This document shows positions 17,901 to 22,528 of a stretch of 22,528 nucleotides of DNA, in pieces. The position numbers were made by a program, and so were the translations under genes. Location of the stretch: the NCBI RefSeq assembly GCF_000485595.1, contig NW_014578467.1, positions 51,448-73,975 on the forward strand, read 5' to 3'. The notes beneath the pieces were generated by a model, which saw only the letters and a list, made by a program, of their open reading frames with translations, was not told where the DNA came from and ran no database searches. The DNA comes from Priapulus caudatus (taxonomy: Eukaryota; Priapulida; Priapulimorpha; Priapulimorphida; Priapulidae). The number at the start of each line of letters is the position of its first letter. The stretch's first letter is position 1.

Positions 17901-19878
17901 CCGACTCAAACCGGCCCGAGCCAAATTTAGCCTGAGCCAAATTTAGCCCATTTAGCTCGAGCCAAACCATTACCGTGTGAACGCGGTAATAATGATCTTT
18001 TTATCTGTTACAATCACCCTATTATCCTTGCTTACTAATACTGTACTTTAGACCATTAACTTTATTTGTGACAACTACACTATTATCCCTATAAACTTTG
18101 TTTTGTTACCTTACATTGTTGCAATTACAGTGTGATGCCATCAGTATTTCATAAGAATTTGTGGCCATTGATGCTTTCAGTATTTTGTTAACTGTCATAT
18201 TATACATGATCTTGATTGGGCCTCCTAAGAGATTCCCTAAGATCTCCAAAGATATCCTAACATGCCAGAGTAAAACAATCCTAACATGCCAAAGCGGTCC
18301 GATTCATTTTAGAGTTGCGTATGAACGTTTGTTACTTGATTCTCCCATGTTGTTGAATTGCAGAAACATGAGTTGATGAGTCACGTGGCGCATCAGACGA
18401 TCGTCATGCAGTACCTTCTGGAGCTGGCCAAGCAGCTTGATGTCGACCCCAGAGCCTGCATTGGCAGCTTCTTCACAAAGTAAGCACACGTGGCAGCCAT
18501 TACATTCTATACTACTGCACGCGATCAAGGTCAATGCGGTCTCTCATCTCTCCATACACATACATGTACAGCGAGTAGATGTTTATATATTTTGTACATG
18601 TTACTATGGTTAGGCAGGATTGGGGAAATTCTACCCAAATTCGTGGTTTTCAGATGGCCACCTGGGTCATTTTAAGGTCAGTGCAATCCTTGAGAAAAAT
18701 TCAAAGGGGGCCAAAAAATCTTAGGCAGGTAGAGCTGGGAGAGGACAACAGCCAGTTTTTTTGCAAGTAAAGGAGATTCTACTAACATATTTTACAAATG
18801 ACAGTTTGTCTCGTTATGGGCATTTTCTAAAGAATCAATATATTCTCCAGAATGTTCTAGAATGGAATATTTCACAGAGTGGGTTTAATCACATTTCTGG
18901 AGCAGAGCATATACCCCGGACCCCTCTAGGGTTTCATAGTTGTATATTAGCCATTCTCATTTCTGCAAGGAAATGCACTCATTTGATGTATGTATTACAT
19001 GACAAATGGATAGGGTTCAGTATTGGCTGATGTTTAATTCGATGCTTATTAGGATCAAAACTGCTGACAAAGTTTACTTGGATGCATTTGAGGACGAACT
19101 GAGATTGTTTAAGGGACGGGTTAAAGAACGTGCTGAAGCAAGAATAGAGAGAGCCATGAAGGAATATGAGGAGGTAAGAAAAAACTACAACAGTCTCATA
19201 GATATATAGTGTCGTGGGAAGGCGTCTCTAATTCATACGCGATGGAACTCGCAAGAAATATATTGAAAGGTGTACAATCAAGGTAGGTAATGACACATTC
19301 AGCTTGCTTACTTGTGTATACTGTAAGTTACTCATGCTGTACAAGTGTGATGACTATGGGGCTCGTTTATAAAGGATAGCGAGTCAGTTTAACCTCAAAT
19401 GGAGCACAGTTGTGCTTATCCACCTAACACTGCAGTGGTTTGCTTTCAGGAGGAGAAGCAGAAAAGGCTTGGCCCAGGAGGGTTGGACCCAGTGGAAGTC
19501 TTTGAGAGTCTTCCCCAGGTATGTCGATCACTTGAATTACTTGAATTGAATGGATTATAAGGTTAAATCAATTGATTAACCCGTATAAATTGCTTATTCC
19601 TCCGACTTGTCCCTGGTGCCACAATTTGATGTTATCTGAAATCATGTGCATTGTTGCTGTGACTTTAGATATTGAAGAGCTGCTTCGAGACACAGGACAT
19701 ACCGCTGCTGCAGAAAACTTTGCTGGAGCTCCCCGAATCCGATGCTCGATACCACATGAAGCGCTGTGTAGACTCGGGGCTGTGGGTTCCTGAAGCCAGT
19801 GCCAAGGAGGAGCTGGAGAAAGGTATGAGCAAGGAAGAGGTAGGCAAGGAGGAAGAGAAAAAGAAGGCTGCTGCTTAA
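11955..19878 (+). CDS. CDC37: Hsp90 co-chaperone CDC37, complete, 11 exons
   Basis: CDC37 bridges client protein kinases to Hsp90 in the cytosol. Exons: 11955-11984, 14697-14830, 14935-15013, 15896-15997, 16101-16151, 16310-16378, 17308-17466, 18364-18479, 19053-19173, 19450-19518, 19669-19878. All introns are GT-AG and phases join without a stop to give 379 residues (human: 378). The N-terminus [10 protein letters not shown] and the CK2-type site SDDED (Ser12, human Ser13) with HPN (19-21) are conserved. The kinase-binding coiled-coil part spans about 25-120 and NVDTLS follows. The core [33 protein letters not shown] and [16 protein letters not shown] is near-identical to animal CDC37, as is [14 protein letters not shown]. 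Hsp90-contact Leu205 of human is kept (Leu212), but Met164 appears as Ile171. The C-tail is Lys/Glu-rich. The introns hold several transposons. Confidence 0.97.
12804..12878. mobile_element. 75 bp palindromic derivative of the 9530 foldback family
   Basis: It is flanked by the perfect 9-mer CTTCATGCA (12795-12803 and 12879-12887). The element is two arms (34 and 38 bases) around a 3-base loop. Both arms start TAGCTCTAGTAACTATAGC and end GCGTACAGTTGCC, the same terminal sequence as the 635 bp element at 9530-10164. One arm has a 4-base TAGC duplication. It is thus an arms-only member of that family that was inserted as such. Confidence 0.85.
13283..13916 (+). repeat. Dispersed repeat B, copy 2 (plus orientation)
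   Basis: Inverted relative to copy 1 at 10498-10987. It begins TTTATTAGCTCATCTGACAT, then has a CGTCCGTC-type simple stretch (13338-13372). It includes a duplicated GGGCACAAATCT unit about 180 bases apart, GGTCAAAGGTCAA-like blocks, and GATAACCTTTTGACCCCTCA near the end. It is longer than copy 1 because of the extra CGTC block and internal duplication. Class unknown. Confidence 0.75.
15443..15792. mobile_element. MITE in CDC37 intron 3
   Basis: The ends are inverted: AGGGTGCGAAATTAAC on the left and GTTAATTTCTACCTT on the right. Inside, GGAGTCCG and CGGACTCC units recur near both ends. Flanking 8-mers TATAAGTC and TGTAAGTG match at six positions, which may be a worn hAT-type duplication. No coding content. 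Confidence 0.65.
16443..16894. mobile_element. PIF/Harbinger-like MITE in CDC37 intron 6
   Basis: The termini are AGCTGGGTTTACACTGACGA and its exact inverse at the right end, followed on both sides by ATTTT and a GGCAACT-type motif. The 3-mer TTA flanks it on each side (16440-16442 and 16895-16897), as in PIF/Harbinger elements. The 452 bp interior has no transposase. The open frames at 16632-16902 fall inside the element and are not genes. Confidence 0.75.
17546..17986. mobile_element. MITE with TAA duplication in CDC37 intron 7
   Basis: Ends read GGCGCGTTCACGCG and, inverted, CCGCGTTCACACGG. The 3-mer TAA flanks both sides (17543-17545 and 17987-17989). Subterminal GAGCCAAATTT units occur several times near both ends. 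The minus-strand frame 17617-17970 is contained in the element and is not a gene. The TAA duplication again suggests a PIF/Harbinger-type source. Confidence 0.7.
18849..18863. promoter_or_regulatory. Heat-shock-element-like site in CDC37 intron 8
   Basis: AGAATGTTCTAGAAT fits the three-unit heat shock factor pattern nGAAnnTTCnnGAAn exactly. It lies in the 573 bp intron 8 and not at the promoter, so a regulatory role is only possible. A chance match in AT-rich DNA is not excluded. Confidence 0.3.
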
Positions 19879-20420
19879 TGGAGATGTAGGGGGCAAATAA
19901 GGAGTGGCTAGAGAAGGGAAAAGGAAATGAAAGCTGCATATGACGAGAAGTGGAGGCTGATAATCGGGAAGGTGAACTATTGGTTTGTGTTAGTCACCTT
20001 TCAACTACATGTTGCAAACAACTTTGCAGATATTCTTCAAGTTCCAGTATGAATCGTGACATTGTTTAGTGTGTACCGTTTCAGCAATGGCAGTGCCGAA
20101 TTTTTTTAGTGTGTTAACTCGTGTATCATTTATTTATCAACTGTGATCCTGGTTAATATCATATATATATATCAGTTTTTGGAATAATGATTGATTTCCT
20201 GTTAAAAATGAAATTTTAAAGAATACGAATGTTTGTATATTGGCATATTTTTTGGCAAATATCACTTACACATTCATTGGTTGTATTTTTATGTAAGCTG
20301 TTTAAATTCAAGATGTGTTCAAAAAAATTACAAGAAAAGAAGGAAAACTGACTTTACATTGTTTATCCCAGTGATGCGAGTTCGTTCCACTCAAAAATAA
20401 ATTGACAAAAAACGTTCAGG
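19879..20420 (+). other. CDC37: CDC37 3' untranslated region (estimated)
   Basis: After the stop at 19876-19878 the sequence is AT-rich with no frame of note. The first canonical AATAAA on the plus strand is at 20396-20401, so cleavage is likely 10-30 bases beyond. A second AATAAA at 20995-21000 could serve a longer form. Confidence 0.55.
20396..20401 (+). terminator. Polyadenylation signal AATAAA
   Basis: Canonical AATAAA about 520 bases after the CDC37 stop codon. Chosen as the nearest downstream match on the coding strand. Confidence 0.5.
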
Positions 20421-21064
20421 TTTAGCAAAACCGAATGAAAGTGTCTATAAACTTGGACCAATAGCCGTGGGAGACATTTATGCTGCCCCTTGACTATTCT
20501 TGAATATAATATCTATTTTGCAATTTTCACCCAGAATATACAGCAGTGCTTAGCATCGTTACCCCCCCCCCCAGTGTTTGGTGCATGTATGGTAGACACG
20601 GAACCATGCAGGATTCCTGTGTCTATTGATTTGCTGCTGGCATAACTGCAGGGATTTATGAATCGACATTTCCACCAATATTTAGTGCATATGACATTTT
20701 TTAAAGTAATGTTTTTGTCTATAAAGTCTATACAGGATATCCCTACTTGTGCGATAAAATGACTGAAAAATTCGAGAGCAAGATGAATGTATAACACTAC
20801 TGTTGAGCTATATTTATTCAATCATAGTCAAACGATTATGTACTGGAATTGTATTTTGAATCTTACTTCTTTATATGATGTTACTCACAATATAAAATGT
20901 GCACTAAACACCTACTACCAAAATATCATTGCAAGCCTGCAATCTGTTCAATGTGAATTACTACAATGTAACTACTTAAATGTGAGTAATCTTAAATAAA
21001 TTGCAACGTTTTTTATGCTTCATACAACATGTCACTGTCATCATTAGTCATTCATGATGTGGCT
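20421..21064. other. Intergenic, no feature seen
   Basis: AT-rich sequence with a run of 11 C at 20562-20572 and a second AATAAA at 20995-21000. The short open frames here have no coding character. Confidence 0.5.
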
Positions 21065-21071
21065 AACTAAA

Positions 21072-21333
21072 GCTGAGAGGGTCTATGTCCCCCAGGGTAC
21101 TATCGGAGGGTACCCTGGGTACGGTTCGATATATCGGAACGTACCCTGGTACTATCTAATATGCCGGACCGTACCTCACCTACTCCACTAACGAGTCTAG
21201 GGAATCGCCTATGCCTACTCCCCAACGCTAACCCTAGCCATATCAGATAGTTACCAGGGTACGTTCCGATATATCGAACCGTACCAAGGGTACCCTCCGA
21301 TAGTACCCTGGGGGACATAGACCCTATGAGCCC
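21072..21333. mobile_element. A-family MITE, copy 2
   Basis: AACTAAA flanks it on both sides (21065-21071 and 21334-21340). The ends GCTGAGAGGGTCTATGTCCC and the inverse GGGCTCATAGGGTCTATGTC continue into a shared CCCAGGGTACTATCGG. The body matches copy 1 (3618-3891), including GGTACTATCTAATATGCCGG and a CCACTAACGAGTCTAG centre. Arms are about 100 bases long. The minus-strand frame 21100-21318 is part of the element. Confidence 0.85.
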
Positions 21334-21340
21334 AACTAAA

Positions 21341-22099
21341 TGTAGGCAGACACACTGGTCACATATTTAAAAAAATGCATCAAAGTTCTAGGATTAACCC
21401 TTGGGGTTAAAATCCTGGGATAAATTATCTTAAGTAATATATCTCACACCAACACCACCTTAACAACAACCCCTGTAGACCATTTAAGGTCACTGTCATA
21501 ATGCCTAAGCAACAATTAACATGCATTTCTAATCTAACAAAATGCCTTCACGCTTGATATAATTATTCACCAAGATTCCCAGTAACTTCACTTGCAGGTA
21601 GTATTATATTAAGTCTGGCCATTTGAGACATGATTTTTAGGAGTTCACAAAATATTTTTACTACCTACAGCATCTTGGGAAATTACATATTAAGGTACTA
21701 TGCGACACCACGTGTAAATAGGGAAACGAATGTACGTGTATGCATATATAATCGAAACTCAATTATCGATTGCGTAGGGAGGTTTCATCACACAATACTG
21801 AGCACACCTCACAGCCAGCCATTTGACGATTCATTAAGTTCACTTGCATTTAAATGCAATATGAATCACAGATAGAGATGGTATGATGAACTTTTAATTG
21901 TCGCTTATTTTACGGATCTTGAAAAATATCTTACAAAAATACTTTTGGTAAACATGCGCATGTGATGATAGAATGACTACACCCTCAACAACTACAGTAA
22001 CAAGCATTGAAAAGCAATTGAGATACAATTAGGCACTGATGCAATCCGAGACAATGACATGATATTCATTAAGAAATTAATAGCATAAATCTACGCTCC
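21341..22099. other. Intergenic, no gene seen
   Basis: AT-rich sequence with a small palindrome TTAACCCTTGGGGTTAA near 21394. The plus-strand frame at 21630-21875 has no recognisable protein. Part of this stretch is probably the 3' UTR of the minus-strand edge gene. Confidence 0.5.
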
Positions 22100-22528
22100 C
22101 TAGAACACTTGCATTGAAGCCTCAAATAGGCTTGCTAGTTGTTCTTCACTCTGCTCTCGGGGAGCTAATCTTGTGACTCGCTCCTGTGACAAGTAAAAAC
22201 ACTGGGACGTTAGAAGCAAATCCAGACAATAAACCAAGAGTACTGGCTTGGTTGTAGACAAAGCTAAGCATAAATAACAGATATACAATACTCAGACTAT
22301 ATTATATATATATATATATAGTCTATATATACTATGGCTTCTCTTATTTATGTTCTAAATATTATTGGCTCAATACTGTATTAACATCTAATATTAGAAA
22401 ATATGACTCAAACTCACTAACATATTACACCATAGCCTGATGTTTCCTGCCGTTACTCTATTTATCCATGTGGCTGCCTTGAAGGCATATAGGCTAATTG
22501 GCAATATCATGAATGGCACTATAGAGAA
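22100..22528 (-). CDS. Unidentified gene, last two coding exons (partial)
   Basis: Two minus-strand exons join in phase 0. The upstream one (22528 to 22457, cut by the edge) ends with donor AGA then gtaacg and reads FSIVPFMILPISLYAF then KAATWINR. The last one (22183 to 22100) follows a strong acceptor (tttttacttgtcacag) and reads ERVTRLAPREQ then SEEQLASLFEASMQVF and TAG. The first piece has a hydrophobic stretch of about 16 residues, so the protein probably ends with a membrane segment and a short polar tail of about 35 residues with a Glu-rich helix. I do not recognise the family. It converges on CDC37, with about 2.2 kb between the two stop codons. Confidence 0.5.
22294..22324. repeat. 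AT microsatellite with hairpin ends
   Basis: AGACTATAT, then alternating AT, then ATATAGTCT: a self-complementary microsatellite in the intron of the edge gene. Confidence 0.85.

Noticed and set aside
17617-17970. Minus-strand open frame of 117 codons
   Set aside because: It is contained within the intron 7 MITE and has no protein similarity.
19568-19939. Minus-strand open frame of 123 codons
   Set aside because: It is antisense to CDC37 exon 11. Its Ser/Pro/Leu content reflects the complement of the Lys/Glu-rich tail.

Overview
The window looks like animal nuclear DNA, probably from a marine or early-branching invertebrate. It is AT-rich and intron-rich, with split genes and GT-AG splice sites, and it is heavily loaded with short inverted-repeat transposons and decayed non-LTR retrotransposons. 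The phylum cannot be fixed from the sequence. No operons, bacterial signals or CRISPR arrays were seen.

Three genes are supported. (1) On the plus strand, 11955-19878, is a complete 11-exon gene for CDC37, the Hsp90 co-chaperone that delivers protein kinases. Its 379 codons are intact and match the length of the human protein. (2) On the minus strand, 4330 to the left edge, is the 5' part of a HEATR5 (HEATR5A/B, Laa1-like) gene. Its first coding exon is clean, but the two further exons recognised carry several single-base frame breaks, and an expected exon between them was not found. (3) On the minus strand, from the right edge to 22100, are the last two coding exons of an unidentified gene with one likely membrane segment. 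It converges on CDC37.

Layout: 1-4330 HEATR5 exons and introns, with a hAT-like MITE, an A-family MITE, an AT microsatellite and a C-rich tract. 4331-11740 is transposon territory: a hAT-like MITE, a 5'-truncated non-LTR element (minus strand), a 1.29 kb foldback element with arrays of a palindromic 15-mer, a scrap of a second retroelement, a 635 bp foldback with 9 bp target duplications, a G-rich tract, one copy of a dispersed repeat B, and a foldback with another foldback nested in it. 11742-11954 holds a likely two-way promoter: a tiny spliced exon and a splice donor face left, and the CDC37 start faces right. 11955-19878 is CDC37, whose introns hold repeat B in the opposite orientation, a 75 bp palindromic element and three MITEs. 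19879-22099 holds the CDC37 3' end and a second A-family MITE. 22100-22528 is the edge gene.

CDC37 works in the cytosol with Hsp90. HEATR5 proteins work in clathrin/AP-1 trafficking. No functional link between them is implied beyond a possible shared promoter. The most interesting content is the set of small transposon families, seen at several stages of nesting and internal loss, and the localised frame decay in HEATR5. No convincing new multi-gene system was found.
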